This document shows positions 33,056 to 42,636 of a stretch of 64,000 nucleotides of DNA, in pieces. Position 1 is the first letter of the stretch. Each line of letters opens with the position of its first letter. This stretch comes from Candidatus Mycobacterium methanotrophicum (lineage in GTDB: Bacteria; Actinomycetota; Actinomycetes; Mycobacteriales; Mycobacteriaceae): contig NZ_CP097321.1 in the NCBI RefSeq assembly GCF_023515995.1, positions 62,001-126,000 on the forward strand, in the 5' to 3' direction. Below the pieces are notes generated by a model, which worked only from the letters and a program-made list of their open reading frames with translations, was not told the origin of the DNA and made no database searches. The position numbers were made by a program, and so were the translations under genes.

Positions 33056-33130
33056 TCAAACCAGGTCTTCGTGTTCGGCCAGCAGGATCGGCTGATCGGT
33101 CAGCGCGGCGCGCAGCGCCCGCGTCAGCGC
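33056..33130 (-). pseudogene. moaE2 5' fragment
   Basis: The minus strand just after mog reads TRALRAALTDQPILLAEHEDLV and then hits TGA. This matches [18 protein letters not shown] at the start of the intact MoaE2 at 35468. Only about 23 codons remain; the sequence after the stop is unrelated. A mog-moaE2 order is known in mycobacteria, so this is the original location, broken at about 33060. Confidence 0.7.
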
Positions 33131-33606
33131 GAATGGTCTTTGCCAGCGATTTGGTCCAGCGCGTGATCCAGCACGTCGGCGAGCACCCCAAGGCCGTCGC
33201 GAACCCCGCCCGGCGATCCCGGCAGGTTGACCACCAGGGTCCGGCCGGCTACCCCGCATACGCCACGCGAAAGCACGGAGGTCGGTACCTTCGGCAGACC
33301 GGAGCGCCGGATGGCGTCGGCCAGGCCGGGAACCTCGTAGTCGAGCACCGCCTTGGTCTGGGCGGGGGTGGCGTCGCTGGGCGAGATGCCGGTGCCCCCG
33401 GAGGTGATCACCAGGTCGACACCCTCGGCGAGGACGTCGCGTAGCGACTGGCCCACCGGGTCGCCGTCACCGACAAGCACTGTTTGCACCGACGAGAACT
33501 CGCGCTGTGCAAGCCATTCGGCGATCAGTGGTCCGCAGCGGTCGTCGTAGACCCGGGCCGAGGCGCGGCTGGAGGCGATGATGACGCGCGCGGATCGGCC
33601 GGCCAT
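33124..33606 (-). CDS. mog: MogA/MoaB-type molybdopterin adenylyltransferase
   Basis: 160 aa from ATG 33606 (GTG 33609 possible), overlapping the moaC2 stop by one base. It adenylylates molybdopterin in preparation for molybdenum insertion. Family motifs are SARVIIASSRASARVYDD, the GTG-type loop DLVITSGGTGISPSDATPAQ, RGVCGVAGRTLVVNLPGSPG and the C-terminal DHALDQI. Complete. Operon with moaC2 and moeA upstream on the same strand. Confidence 0.9.
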   Translation of the reverse strand: MAGRSARVIIASSRASARVYDDRCGPLIAEWLAQREFSSVQTVLVGDGDPVGQSLRDVLAEGVDLVITSGGTGISPSDATPAQTKAVLDYEVPGLADAIRRSGLPKVPTSVLSRGVCGVAGRTLVVNLPGSPGGVRDGLGVLADVLDHALDQIAGKDHSR

Positions 33607-34163
33607 CACCGCACCCAGGTTCCGTGGCGGCCGCCATCCTTGCGCAGTACCCGAATGTCATCGATCCGAGCAGCCGGGTCCACCGCTTTGATCATGTCGT
33701 AAAGCGTCAGGGCCGCCACGCTCACCGCAGTCAGCGCTTCCATCTCCACCCCGGTGCGGTCGGTGCTGTGCACCGTCGCGGTGATATCGACATCCGTCTC
33801 ACCGACGGTGAAAGCGACGTCGACACCGGTCAGCGCCAACTGATGACACAGCGGAATCAGGTCGCTGGTGCGCTTAGCGGCCAGAATGCCCGCAACCCGC
33901 GCAGTGGCCAGCGCATCGCCTTTGGCCAGCCCGCCTGCCGAGATCAGCTCCACCACCTGCCCGGAAGTTCGCAGCGAACCTGCGGCGACCGCGGTGCGGT
34001 CGGACGCTGCCTTCCCGGTGACGTCAACCATATGCGCCGCGCCTTCCTCGTCGATGTGCGAGAGCGGACCCCCACCCGACGATGGTGTCGCCGCGGCCGC
34101 CGGCGCGACCGGGCGTTGCGGGCCCGACCTCAGATCGCCCTCGGGGCGGGAGCGTCGTGCCAC
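33606..34163 (-). CDS. moaC2: Cyclic pyranopterin monophosphate synthase MoaC
   Basis: 185 aa; the first 33 residues are a Pro/Ala-rich extension, then SHIDEEGAAHMVDVTGKAAS begins the conserved core. Other hallmarks are DLIPLCHQLALTGVDV, TDRTGVEMEALTAVSVAALT and the catalytic-region LYDMIKAVD. With MoaA it converts GTP to cyclic pyranopterin monophosphate. The gene is 19 bases downstream of moeA and overlaps mog. Confidence 0.93.
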   Translation of the reverse strand: MARRSRPEGDLRSGPQRPVAPAAAATPSSGGGPLSHIDEEGAAHMVDVTGKAASDRTAVAAGSLRTSGQVVELISAGGLAKGDALATARVAGILAAKRTSDLIPLCHQLALTGVDVAFTVGETDVDITATVHSTDRTGVEMEALTAVSVAALTLYDMIKAVDPAARIDDIRVLRKDGGRHGTWVR

Positions 34164-34182
34164 GCGGTCATCTTACGGAGCG

Positions 34183-35388
34183 CTAGCAGAGGTCCCAGAT
34201 TTGCAGCTGGGATCCGGCCGCAATCTCCGCGACGTCCGCAGGGATGTCCAGCAGACAGTTCGCCGAGGCCAGCCACCGCAGATGGTGTGACCCCGGCGGG
34301 CCGCAGCTCACCACGGTGCCGGTGGAGGCGTCGTAAATCCCGCGCCGAAACTGGCGCTTACCCGGCGATGAGGTCAACGTCGCGGTCAGCACGGCGGATC
34401 GGCGCGGCCGTTGCGGAGCCGGCAGCCCCATAGCTGAGCGCAGCACCGGACGGATGAACACCTCGAAGCACACCAGCGCGCTGACCGGGTTACCGGGCAG
34501 GGTGACGATGGGCGTGCCCGCCACCCGGCCAGCGCCCTGCGGCATGCCCGGCTGCATCGCCACCTTGACGAACTCCACCCCCTGATCACCGGCTCTGCCG
34601 AACGCATCCTTGACCACCTCGTAGGCGCCCGCGCTGATGCCGCCGCTGGTGATGATCAGATCCGACTCGGCGGCGTATCGATCCAGCACCGCGGTGAACT
34701 GGGCGACGTCATCACTAACTGTCGCGGTGGCGACGACCTCTGCGCACGTCTCGCGGACGGCGGCGGCGAGCATGATCGAGTTGGACTCGTAAATCTGCCC
34801 TGGCCGCAGCGGCGCGCCCGGCGACACGAGCTCCGATCCGGTGGAAATCACCAGGACCCGCTGAGGCGGGATCACTGTCAGCTCGTGCAGTCCCAGTGCT
34901 GCGGCCAGGCCAATCACCGCTGGGGTGACCACCTGCCCGGCCTGCAACACCGTGGCGCCTGCGGCGACGTCCTCACCGGCGCGGCGGATGTGGCGTCCCT
35001 CGGCGCTGGGTACGTCGATCCTCACGACATCGGTCCGCCCATCGGTGCCCTCGACGGGCACTACCGCCGTCGCCCCGGCCGGGATCGGCGCGCCGGTCAT
35101 GATGCGATGCGCGGTACCCGGCTCGAGCCTAGGGATGTCGCTCCGACCGGCCGGAATATCCTCGGCCACAGTCAGTTTCACCGGGTGATCGGTGGTCGCT
35201 GAGGCCACCTCGTCGGCACGCACCGCGTAACCGTCCATTGCCGAATTGTCGAAAACCGGCAATGCCACCGTCGCGGTCACGTCCTGCGACAGCACCCGGC
35301 CCTCGGCGTCGGGCAGTTCGCCGGTGACGGCGGGCCGGGCAGCGATCAGCCCAGCGACAACGCGTTGATGCTCCTCGACCGACCGCAT
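34183..35388 (-). CDS. moeA: Molybdopterin molybdenumtransferase MoeA
   Basis: 401 aa, complete: [17 protein letters not shown], then [60 protein letters not shown] and [19 protein letters not shown]. MoeA inserts molybdate into adenylylated molybdopterin. First gene of the moeA-moaC2-mog operon. A second MoeA domain is fused to MobA at 47868-49637. Confidence 0.94.
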   Translation of the reverse strand: MRSVEEHQRVVAGLIAARPAVTGELPDAEGRVLSQDVTATVALPVFDNSAMDGYAVRADEVASATTDHPVKLTVAEDIPAGRSDIPRLEPGTAHRIMTGAPIPAGATAVVPVEGTDGRTDVVRIDVPSAEGRHIRRAGEDVAAGATVLQAGQVVTPAVIGLAAALGLHELTVIPPQRVLVISTGSELVSPGAPLRPGQIYESNSIMLAAAVRETCAEVVATATVSDDVAQFTAVLDRYAAESDLIITSGGISAGAYEVVKDAFGRAGDQGVEFVKVAMQPGMPQGAGRVAGTPIVTLPGNPVSALVCFEVFIRPVLRSAMGLPAPQRPRRSAVLTATLTSSPGKRQFRRGIYDASTGTVVSCGPPGSHHLRWLASANCLLDIPADVAEIAAGSQLQIWDLC

Positions 35389-35467
35389 AGCGTCAGACCG
35401 GAAACCTCCCTGGAACCCCCAGACGAATATAGTTGGTATTCGTGGAACGTCCGTCCTTGAACCGACG

Positions 35468-35893
35468 ATGACGCTGGTAGCGCGGGCCGCGCTGACGGAT
35501 AAACCGATTCTGCTTGCCGAGCACCAGGAACTGGTGGGCCATCAGACAGCCGGAGCCGTCGTGGGGTTCGTCGGCATGATTCGTGACCACGACAACGGGC
35601 GCCACGTGGTGCAGCTGGAATACTCCGCGCACCCGTCGGCCGCCGAGATAATCGCCGAAGTGGTGGCCGAGGTCGCCGGGCAGTCCCCTGGGACGCGGGC
35701 TATCGCGGCCAGCCACCGGATCGGCGTCCTGCAGATCGGCGAAGCCGCGTTAGTCGTCGCGGTCGCCGCCGACCATCGCCGAGGAGCATTTCTCACCTGC
35801 GCACAGCTGGTCGACGCCATCAAGGCGCGGTTACCAGTGTGGAGGCGCCAAGTCTTCGCCGACGGAACCGACGAATGGGTGGGCTCGACTTAG
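35468..35893 (+). CDS. moaE2: Molybdopterin synthase catalytic subunit MoaE
   Basis: 141 aa. Core: [53 protein letters not shown] and the active-site region [20 protein letters not shown] (catalytic Lys in IKARLPVW). It pairs with MoaD to make molybdopterin. Transcribed alone, diverging from moeA and converging with moaD2. The 5' part of a second moaE2 is at 33056-33130. Confidence 0.93.
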   Translation: MTLVARAALTDKPILLAEHQELVGHQTAGAVVGFVGMIRDHDNGRHVVQLEYSAHPSAAEIIAEVVAEVAGQSPGTRAIAASHRIGVLQIGEAALVVAVAADHRRGAFLTCAQLVDAIKARLPVWRRQVFADGTDEWVGST

Positions 35894-35899
35894 CGCCCG

Positions 35900-36157
35900 T
35901 TATCCTCCGGCGAACGGCGGCAGGACGTCGATCGTGTTGCCCGCCTGCAGCGGCTGGGCTTGGTTGCGAACGGCCAAACCGTCGCAGAGGAACGAGCATC
36001 GGACCAGCACGCGGGCAAGCTCCCGGCTGCGGCCGCCCAGCGTGTCTACGAGCTCGCCGACCGTGGCGCCGGAACGCACAGCCAGCTGCTCGGAATCGGA
36101 TCCCGCGGCAGCACGCGCCGCCGCGAAATACCGCACGGTGATCGTTTCAACCGTCAC
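35900..36157 (-). CDS. moaD2: Molybdopterin synthase sulfur carrier MoaD
   Basis: 85 aa, ubiquitin-like: TITVRYFAAARAAAGSDSEQ at the N-terminus and the essential C-terminal Gly-Gly in IDVLPPFAGG. The terminal glycine carries the thiocarboxylate sulfur used by MoaE. It starts one base from the moaA2 stop, forming a tight operon. Confidence 0.92.
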   Translation of the reverse strand: MTVETITVRYFAAARAAAGSDSEQLAVRSGATVGELVDTLGGRSRELARVLVRCSFLCDGLAVRNQAQPLQAGNTIDVLPPFAGG

Positions 36158-36158
36158 C

Positions 36159-37238
36159 TCAGCCGCCGATCGCGCTCATCGGCCGCGCCGGCTGGACGAA
36201 GTCCGGGTCGTTGATGCCATGACCCGCAGGCTTCCCAAACATCGCGGTCCGCCACGCCGTCTCGATCGCGGTGTCGTCGGCTCCCTCGCGCAGCAGTCGC
36301 CGCAGGTCGGTCTCCTCGACGGCGAACAGGCAACTACGAAGCTGCCCGTCGGCGGTCAACCGGACGCGGTTGCACGTCGAGCAGAAGGGATGCGAGACCG
36401 AGGCGATGATCCCGACCTTCCCGGCGCGCCCAGTCGCGGGATCGGTGATCCTCCACAACTCGGCCGCCGCCGAACCGCGCGGCGCCTGATCGGGTTCCAG
36501 CGTGAACGAATGACGCCGCAACTGGGCTAGCACTTGGTTCGCGGTCACGGCGGCCTCGCGGCGCCATTGGTGTCCGGCATCCAGCGGCATCTGCTCGATG
36601 AACCGCAACTGGTAGTCGTGGCCGAGACAGAACCGCACCAGTGACACCGCGTCGTCGAGGCCGGTCAGCGGGTCCAGCACGGCATTCACCTTCACCGGCC
36701 GCAGGCCCGCTGCGTGTGCGGCGGCCAGGCCGGCCAGCACATCGGCCAGCCGGTCACGGCGGGTGATCGCCGCGAAGCGCAGGTCATCCACGCTGTCCAA
36801 CGACACGTTCACCCGGTCCAAGCCGGCGCGCGCCAACGCCTCAGCACGGTCGGCCAACAAAACCCCGTTAGTGGTCAGCGCCAGGTGCGGACGCGGCCGG
36901 AGCGCGGCTGTCGCGGCGACAATGTGGTCAAGGTGCCTGGTCAGCAACGGTTCTCCCCCGGTGAACCGCACCTTGGTGATGCCCAGCCTGGCCACGGCTA
37001 TTCGCAGCAGCCGAATGAATTCGTCGGGTTGCAGCAGCTCCTCGGCGGCCGACCACGGCAGACCCTCGGCGGGCATGCAGTAGGTGCATCGCAGATTGCA
37101 GCGGTCGGTCAACGACACCCGCAAGTCCGTCGCGACCCGCCCGAAGCTGTCCACCAAAGGGCCGGTGGACGGGGGCTGTGTCGCCTGGCTGACAAGGCGG
37201 CGCGGCACTCGCGGAAGGCCGAGCGTCGTGATCGTCAT
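36159..37238 (-). CDS. moaA2: GTP 3',8-cyclase MoaA (radical SAM)
   Basis: 359 aa. The radical-SAM cluster motif is TDRCNLRCTYCMPAEGL (Cys47, 51, 54), followed by VRFTGGEPLLTRHLD. The C-terminal second cluster is FCSTCNRVRLTADGQLRSC (Cys286, 289, 303), and the essential terminal Gly-Gly is present (MSAIGG). Catalyses the first step of molybdenum cofactor synthesis. Operon with moaD2. Confidence 0.95.
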   Translation of the reverse strand: MTITTLGLPRVPRRLVSQATQPPSTGPLVDSFGRVATDLRVSLTDRCNLRCTYCMPAEGLPWSAAEELLQPDEFIRLLRIAVARLGITKVRFTGGEPLLTRHLDHIVAATAALRPRPHLALTTNGVLLADRAEALARAGLDRVNVSLDSVDDLRFAAITRRDRLADVLAGLAAAHAAGLRPVKVNAVLDPLTGLDDAVSLVRFCLGHDYQLRFIEQMPLDAGHQWRREAAVTANQVLAQLRRHSFTLEPDQAPRGSAAAELWRITDPATGRAGKVGIIASVSHPFCSTCNRVRLTADGQLRSCLFAVEETDLRRLLREGADDTAIETAWRTAMFGKPAGHGINDPDFVQPARPMSAIGG

Positions 37239-37357
37239 GGCACCATCCGAATCTGGTCGCGAGCAACCTTTTCATTATCCATTGGCATCCATCGGCGCGG
37301 CGAAACCGGCATGGCGTACGCCTTCCTGCAGGTCATGGCGTCAACTAGCATTTATCC

Positions 37358-37780
37358 GTGCCAACGATGCGGATCCGTCAGGCCGCTGAACTGCTGGGAG
37401 TCAGCGACGACACCGTCCGGCGATGGATCGACAACGGCGCTTTGATTGCCAGCCAAGACGACTCCGGTCGCAAGGTGATCGCCGGGGATGTCTTGGCCGA
37501 GTTCTGGCGCAACAACGCCCGACCGCTACCGCCGAACCCGCTCGGCATCGGCAGCTCGGCCCGCAATCGCTTTATCGGCTTGGTCACCAACGTGATCAGC
37601 GACAAGGTGATGACACAAGTCGAGATGCAGTGTGGCCCGCACACGGTCGTCTCCCTGATGAGCACCGAGGCCGCACACGAGTTGAAACTCGAGCCCGGAA
37701 GTCTCGCAGTGGCGGTCGTCAAGGCCACCACCGTGATCGTCGAAACACCCAAAGCGCCTGACGGTCTGGCCGCGGAATGA
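37358..37780 (+). CDS. Molybdenum-binding Mop/TOBE protein with HTH domain
   Basis: 140 aa, GTG start. An excisionase/MerR-like HTH (MRIRQAAELLGVSDDTVRRW) precedes a single Mop/TOBE domain (ARNRFIGLVTNVISDKVMTQ and ELKLEPGSLAVAVVKATTVI). Such proteins bind molybdate and may serve as storage or molybdate-sensing regulators. It diverges from moaA2, sharing a 119-base intergenic region, so it may regulate the cofactor genes. Confidence 0.85.
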   Translation: MPTMRIRQAAELLGVSDDTVRRWIDNGALIASQDDSGRKVIAGDVLAEFWRNNARPLPPNPLGIGSSARNRFIGLVTNVISDKVMTQVEMQCGPHTVVSLMSTEAAHELKLEPGSLAVAVVKATTVIVETPKAPDGLAAE

Positions 37781-37998
37781 ATCGTGGTTTGCCGATAGGC
37801 GCCGGTGGGTACGCGCCGCCCGTGGGTGCGGTCATCGAAAGATGGAAGCGCAGCCGAACGTATGAATGGCTTCGCCTCAAGGGCTACGTCGCCTTCAATT
37901 TGCCCCGTATTGTGACCGCGCTGGGGGCGGGGTTGCTGATGGGCATTGTCGTGGCCCACGTTTACGTGTTGACCAGCCAGACGGCATTACCGGTGTGA
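37777..37998 (+). CDS. Small predicted membrane protein
   Basis: 73 aa overlapping the Mop gene by 4 bases (ATGA). One membrane helix (VTALGAGLLMGIVVAHVYVL) follows a basic segment (ERWKRSRTYEWLRLKGY). The end overlaps the broken 3' end of the P450 gene on the other strand, so the C-terminal residues may not be native. Family unknown. Confidence 0.45.
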   Translation: MNRGLPIGAGGYAPPVGAVIERWKRSRTYEWLRLKGYVAFNLPRIVTALGAGLLMGIVVAHVYVLTSQTALPV

Positions 37999-38951
37999 CC
38001 TTCCGGGATCGTGGTGTTTCTGATCGTGACGTCGCGGGTGACGATGCGAGTTTTGAGCTGTACCGGCGAGGTAAGTCGCAGGAACTCGTCGATGGAATCT
38101 GTGATAAACCCTGGGTTTTCGACTAACAAGTAGCGTTGGTCCGGTCGCTGGTGCAGCAGTTGCACGGCGCCCCCGAGCATGCCAGTGGTGGTGTCGATGC
38201 CGCTGGCGACCATCGCGAACACAAAGGCGAGCATCGAGAGCATGCCGGCGAGATCGCCGTCGCCGCCAATCCCCGCCATGACCAACTGCGAGATGGTGTC
38301 GTCTCCAGGCACGCGGCGGCGCAGCTTGATCAGCTCGGCGAAGTACGCCATCATCAACGTGAACGCCTGACCGGCGGTCTTCGACAAGCTGCCGACACCG
38401 CCTTCCGCGATGTTGGCGGCGACGATTTCCTCCGTCCAGCCGTAGAAATGCATCCGGTCCTCTTCCGGGACGCCCAGGTAATGCGCGATGACCATCGAAG
38501 GCACCGGCCAGAACAGCTGGGCGGCAATGTCTCCGCCACCATCGGCGCGCAGCCGCTCGATGCGCTCCACGACAAACTCACGGACCGCGGGCTCAAAGTG
38601 CTCCACATGCCGCGGTGTGAAACCACGCGCGATCAGTTTCCGAAATTCGGCGTGCTCCGGGGAGTCTTGCATCACCGTCGCAGGACTATCCTGCGGCTCA
38701 AGACCTTTCAGGTCACCGTACTTAACGGCAGCGGCCAGGTCCGATGAGAACGTCTCGTGATCGCTGGCGGCCGACCAGATATCGGCATGCCGGGACAGCA
38801 CGTAGTAATCAGTTGAGCCCCCTCCGGGTCCGTCCTCGGCAACCACATGGTGCACTGGGTCGTGGTCACGCAGCGCGCAGTACATCGGCCACGGGTTCGG
38901 CCACGTTTTAGCCGATGCGGGTCGAAACTGCTCGGGCACCTGGTGAGACAT
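37962..38951 (-). pseudogene. Cytochrome P450, 3'-truncated (heme-binding region lost)
   Basis: About 329 aa. The N-terminal and central parts are typical of mycobacterial P450s: SPATVMQDSPEHAEFRKLIA, RGFTPRHVEHFEPAVREFV, the I-helix VASGIDTTTGMLGGAVQLL and the ExxR region DEFLRLTSPVQ and VTRDVTIRNTTIPEG. After IPEG (about 38005) the sequence is unrelated and soon stops, so the FGxGxHxCxG cysteine-ligand motif and last 70-80 residues are missing. It cannot bind heme normally. ATG 38951 overlaps the upstream lipoprotein-like gene by one base. Confidence 0.85.
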
Positions 38952-39139
38952 CAATGTGTCAAATCCCCCAGTCCCTGTTGATCGCGCGTGGACCGTACCC
39001 AGTCGATCCGGTCCTGCGACCGCGAACGCATGGGTGCGCTACGGCCGGCCTCAGCACCGGAACCCGAGCAGCCATTGAAAGACAGCACCGTGGCGACAAT
39101 CGCCACGAGCAATGCCGGATGTCGGCCGCGATGCATCAC
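38951..39139 (-). CDS. Small putative lipoprotein
   Basis: 62 aa: RHPALLVAIVATVLSFNGCS, a signal peptide ending in a lipobox-like sequence (SFNG-C), then a hydrophilic tail. Coupled on both sides: its start overlaps the monooxygenase stop and its stop overlaps the P450 start (TGATG each). Coding is supported mainly by this coupling. Function unknown. Confidence 0.45.
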   Translation of the reverse strand: MMHRGRHPALLVAIVATVLSFNGCSGSGAEAGRSAPMRSRSQDRIDWVRSTRDQQGLGDLTH

Positions 39140-40167
39140 TTCGCTGCCGTTCTGTCAGCGTTCGGTGAGGGAACGCAGTCGGGGTTGAGTTGAGGCATGA
39201 CCTCGGTCGCGAATAATTTGAGCGATTCGTCCAGCAATTCGGCGGGTAGGTAACCGAAGAACGACGAAAGCAGGTTGAACCGCCGCAGCCCGTATCGGTC
39301 GCGAAGTTCCGCGATCCGCGCGACGACGGTATCCGGTCCGCCGACGATGGCGGTCTCGTGATAGAACCGCTCCGGATCCAAGGCATGTTCGGTAGTGATG
39401 AGATCGCCTCTGCGCCACAGACCGATCTTTTGCAGCCGCTTCGCCTGCGCAACCACGGTGGGCCAGGCATCTTTTCGAGCCTGCCGGTCGGATTCGCCGA
39501 CATAGCAGAATCGTCCGACCGGCACCGTGGTGAGGTCACCGCCGTGCTCAGCGTAGGTGGTCAAACACCGGTTTAAGGATGCCGGTGCTTGGATGCCGTG
39601 CGCGATGATCGGATAGCCGCGACCGGCGGCCCAGGCGAGTGTGTGCTCACTGTAGGCGCCGACGTAGATCGTGGGGTGCGGCTGCTGGACGGGCATCGGC
39701 GAAAGCGTGTAGGAGGTGCCGTCGACAACGATCGGCGCTCCGGACCAGTAGTCGAGAATCTGGTCGAGGCACTGCTGCAGTCCCGGATCGCGGCGTTCGT
39801 CATAACCGAACGCAATCCGGTAGCGGTCGCTATTGGCGCGCGACACACCGAAATTCACCCGCCCCCCTGACAACACGTCGAGCGTCGCGATTTCTTCGGC
39901 CAGCCGCAGCGGGTGGTGCAACGGCGCCAGCAGCACCGAAAAGCCCACCCGCAGTTCAGTTGTGGCAGCCGCGACCGCGGCAGCCAACACGATGGGCGAC
40001 AGCAGCTGTCGCCCGTTGTTCGGCTGGGCGAAGTGCTCCTCGTTGAACCAAAGACAATCGAACCCGAGTTGCTCAGCGCGACGCGCCTGCAGGACAACCT
40101 CGCCGACGCCGTGCGCCTCCAGCCCGCCAAGGATTCCCGAGAGCCCGAAGCGCATCTGCTCACTCAT
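39136..40167 (-). CDS. LLM-class (luciferase-like) flavin-dependent oxidoreductase
   Basis: 343 aa. The bacterial-luciferase fold is clear: RAEQLGFDCLWFNEEHFAQP, LRVGFSVLLAPLHHPLRLAE, LDVLSGGRVNFGVSRANSDR, PTIYVGAYSEHTLAWAAGRG and GGPDTVVARIAELRDRYGLR. Uses FMN or F420. First gene of an operon with the lipoprotein-like gene and the truncated P450, which suggests a lipid or xenobiotic oxidation pathway now broken at the P450 step. Confidence 0.88.
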   Translation of the reverse strand: MSEQMRFGLSGILGGLEAHGVGEVVLQARRAEQLGFDCLWFNEEHFAQPNNGRQLLSPIVLAAAVAAATTELRVGFSVLLAPLHHPLRLAEEIATLDVLSGGRVNFGVSRANSDRYRIAFGYDERRDPGLQQCLDQILDYWSGAPIVVDGTSYTLSPMPVQQPHPTIYVGAYSEHTLAWAAGRGYPIIAHGIQAPASLNRCLTTYAEHGGDLTTVPVGRFCYVGESDRQARKDAWPTVVAQAKRLQKIGLWRRGDLITTEHALDPERFYHETAIVGGPDTVVARIAELRDRYGLRRFNLLSSFFGYLPAELLDESLKLFATEVMPQLNPDCVPSPNADRTAAK

Positions 40168-40278
40168 CGCGCTACACCGCCTCCTCGACGCCCTTCATGG
40201 CTCCTGGCCCAAACGACTGACACGGCGCCGAATGGGGCTTTTAGGACGGCCTCTGCACCAGAAGTGGCGGGTAACGGT

Positions 40279-40569
40279 CTAGCCGCCCCATTTGGCGCCT
40301 TCGGCTTGGTCGCGGGCCAGCATCGAGGTGGTGTTGTTCTCATGGGTGCCCGCCATCGCGCGGTAGGACAGCACCAACTGCTCCATCGCCTGGTTCCACT
40401 GCGCCTGCCACGCCTGGTAGCTCATCCCGGTGTCACCCTGCCAGCCGGCCTGCAACGCGGCCTGCTCGCTGGAAATATCCGCACCCAGACTCTGCAACGT
40501 TCCGGCATAGCCGGCCATGTCGGCGGCGTGCGCCATCATCGCCGGGTAGTTGTACATGATCTGTGACAT
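40279..40569 (-). CDS. EsxH-type WXG100 protein (ESX-3-like, EsxH/EsxR)
   Basis: 96 aa, [23 protein letters not shown] motif WQG at residues 43-45 and C-terminal [12 protein letters not shown], closely matching TB10.4/EsxH. It forms a secreted heterodimer with the EsxG-type protein encoded just upstream. The duplicated mycobacterial cassette PE-PPE-esxS-esxR has the same order, so this may be the EsxR-type copy rather than the ESX-3 core. Confidence 0.93.
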   Translation of the reverse strand: MSQIMYNYPAMMAHAADMAGYAGTLQSLGADISSEQAALQAGWQGDTGMSYQAWQAQWNQAMEQLVLSYRAMAGTHENNTTSMLARDQAEGAKWGG

Positions 40570-40600
40570 CACAAATCCCTTTCCCTCAGACTCGGTTGGC

Positions 40601-40894
40601 TCAGAAGCCGGGGTAGCTGCTCGCCGCAGCGCTGTCAGCGGCCACATAGGTACCCGCGGCATCGCCAAGGTTGGCCTGCGCGGTATCCAGCAGCGAGTTC
40701 ACCTTGGCCGCCGCCGCCACAAACCGGGCATGCGCCGCCTGAAACGCCGCCGCACCATCACCGGCGAAAAACGCCTGCGACGACAACGCTTCCTGCTCGG
40801 CCTGACCGATCGTCGAGCGCATCAGCCCCGCCTTGGCACCAAACGCCGACTCCGAGGCCACCAACTGCGGAATATGAGCATCCAACAAACTCAT
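40601..40894 (-). CDS. EsxG-type protein (ESX-3-like, EsxG/EsxS)
   Basis: 97 aa, [40 protein letters not shown] and [20 protein letters not shown], ending [12 protein letters not shown], near-identical in pattern to EsxG. As in EsxG, the central turn lacks Trp. Located 31 bases upstream of the esxH-type gene and downstream of PPE. Confidence 0.93.
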   Translation of the reverse strand: MSLLDAHIPQLVASESAFGAKAGLMRSTIGQAEQEALSSQAFFAGDGAAAFQAAHARFVAAAAKVNSLLDTAQANLGDAAGTYVAADSAAASSYPGF

Positions 40895-40937
40895 GGGTCT
40901 ACCTTTCTGATCGAATCTGGTTGCTGTGCATGCTGTT

Positions 40938-42634
40938 TCAGCGTCCGTCGCCTCCTTCCGGCGGACCGGCGGGCGATTGGGGATCGCCGCCCCAGGTACT
41001 AGGCATCATCGGCATCGTGGGGCCGCCGCCGAAAGTGTCGCCGGGGAGCGTGGTCAGGCCGGCAGCTGGTCCGGCGGTGTCTACCGGCGCGGCCCCGGCG
41101 AATCCGAGGGGCCCCGCGTCCCGATCTGAGGCCACCGCCGAGGCGGTCGGCTCGTGGCGGTTCGAGGTGCCGTCGGGCTCTGGCTCCAGGTCCATATATT
41201 CATACCCGCGACCGAGCATTGTGGCCTTCCGCCGGCGACGACGCGCTGGCGACGGTTCCCGCGTTGCTGCCGCGGCAGTAAGCGCCGGCGCCTTGGCGCC
41301 GCTGCGGTAGAGCGGCTCATCACGTTTGGCTCGGACGCTGGCCCTTGCGGCGGCGGGAAGGCCCCCGACCAGGTAGGGATAGCCCGCTGGACCCGTCGGC
41401 AGCGGCGGTGGTGGGGCGCGCCGGGTGACGGAAATGGTGGTGAAACAGGCGCGGCGACCGGCGCGGGCGCAGTGGGCGCTGCAGGGAGCGGGGCCGCGCT
41501 CGGGACTACGGAACTGGCGACGGCTGGCACGGGGGTGGCCGCTACCGGACTCGGTACATCAAGGACAGGCAGCGCCGCGGCCTGTTGAGCCAGACCGGCC
41601 AGCCCCGCGAAGCCGCTCGTCCCCGCCAAACCAGGGGCGAGCGCCGGAAGTAAGGGCACCAGGTACACCGGATTCTGGAGCGCGACGTTACCAAGCGCGA
41701 CGACATTGCCGATTGTCATAATGACTTGCTTGAACAAGGCGGCTACCGTCTCAAGCGAAAATATCTGAGCGGGAGTGCCTTCAAGCACAGCGTGTACGTC
41801 CGCTGGGAGAAGATAGACAGCATTAAAATAAAGGAAAAATACATCCTGCCCGAGGGGGGCGTTCGCTATTGCACCGGAACCGGAGAAGGTTTCGGCCCAA
41901 TATGCCTCGATTTGCGCTAGCGGGCTTCCGGCTACCACTGGATAGCCGTCGGCATATTGCGCCAGTATGCTCTCCATGACTTGCAGTGGTGGTGGGTTAT
42001 ACCCCAGGGCCTCAACAATTTTGGCTACCACCGGGTAGGTGTATTGGAGCGTCGAGTCCCAGATCGACAGGCCTGTTGAGCTCGATGCCGCGTTGGATTT
42101 GACGATCTGGGGCGCAGGCGCCGTCTGCGGCGCTGCGGTCACCGCCGCGGCCGACACCGCCTGATAGGTGCTCATCGTGGTCGCGGCCTGAGTCCACATT
42201 CGCGCATAGTCGGCTTCGTTCAGGGCGATCGGAATCGTGTTGATGCCAAAGAAATTCGTTGCCATCATCACGCCGTGAATGACGTGGTTGGTGGCCAGCT
42301 CAGGCAGGGTCGGCATGGCGGCTAGAGCCGAGGTATAGGCCGTCGCCGCGACCTGCTCCTGGGCGGCCATCTCGGCGCTGTTCGCGGCGGCTTGTAGCAG
42401 CCACGCCACGTACGGTGCATTTGCCGCAACATACGATTCCGCGCTGGGACCCTCCCAGGCCCCGGCCTGCACCCCCGCCACCAGCGCGTTGAGTTCCTCG
42501 GCCACCTCGGTGTACTCGGTGCTCAATGAGGTCCACGCCCCAGCAGATGCCAGTAACGGGCCGGGTCCGGGACCGCTGGACAACGTCGCCGAGTGCACTT
42601 CAGGCGGAAACGCCATCCAGATCGGCGCGGTCAT
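40938..42634 (-). pseudogene. PPE protein (PPE4/PPE47-48-like), frameshifted
   Basis: ATG 42634 gives [20 protein letters not shown], a complete PPE domain with the SVP-free ESX-3 type layout ([20 protein letters not shown]). Near 41410-41425 the coding sense changes frame: the first frame reads [14 protein letters not shown], while the other gives [20 protein letters not shown], then [16 protein letters not shown] and the typical end MPMMPSTWGGDPQS. One indel separates them. The product from the first frame is a PPE protein with a wrong Arg-rich tail. Confidence 0.75.
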
Positions 42635-42636
42635 CC

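Noticed and set aside
35468-35893. Idea that both moaE2 copies are functional
   Set aside because: The copy at 33056-33130 stops after about 23 codons and lacks the catalytic lysine region.
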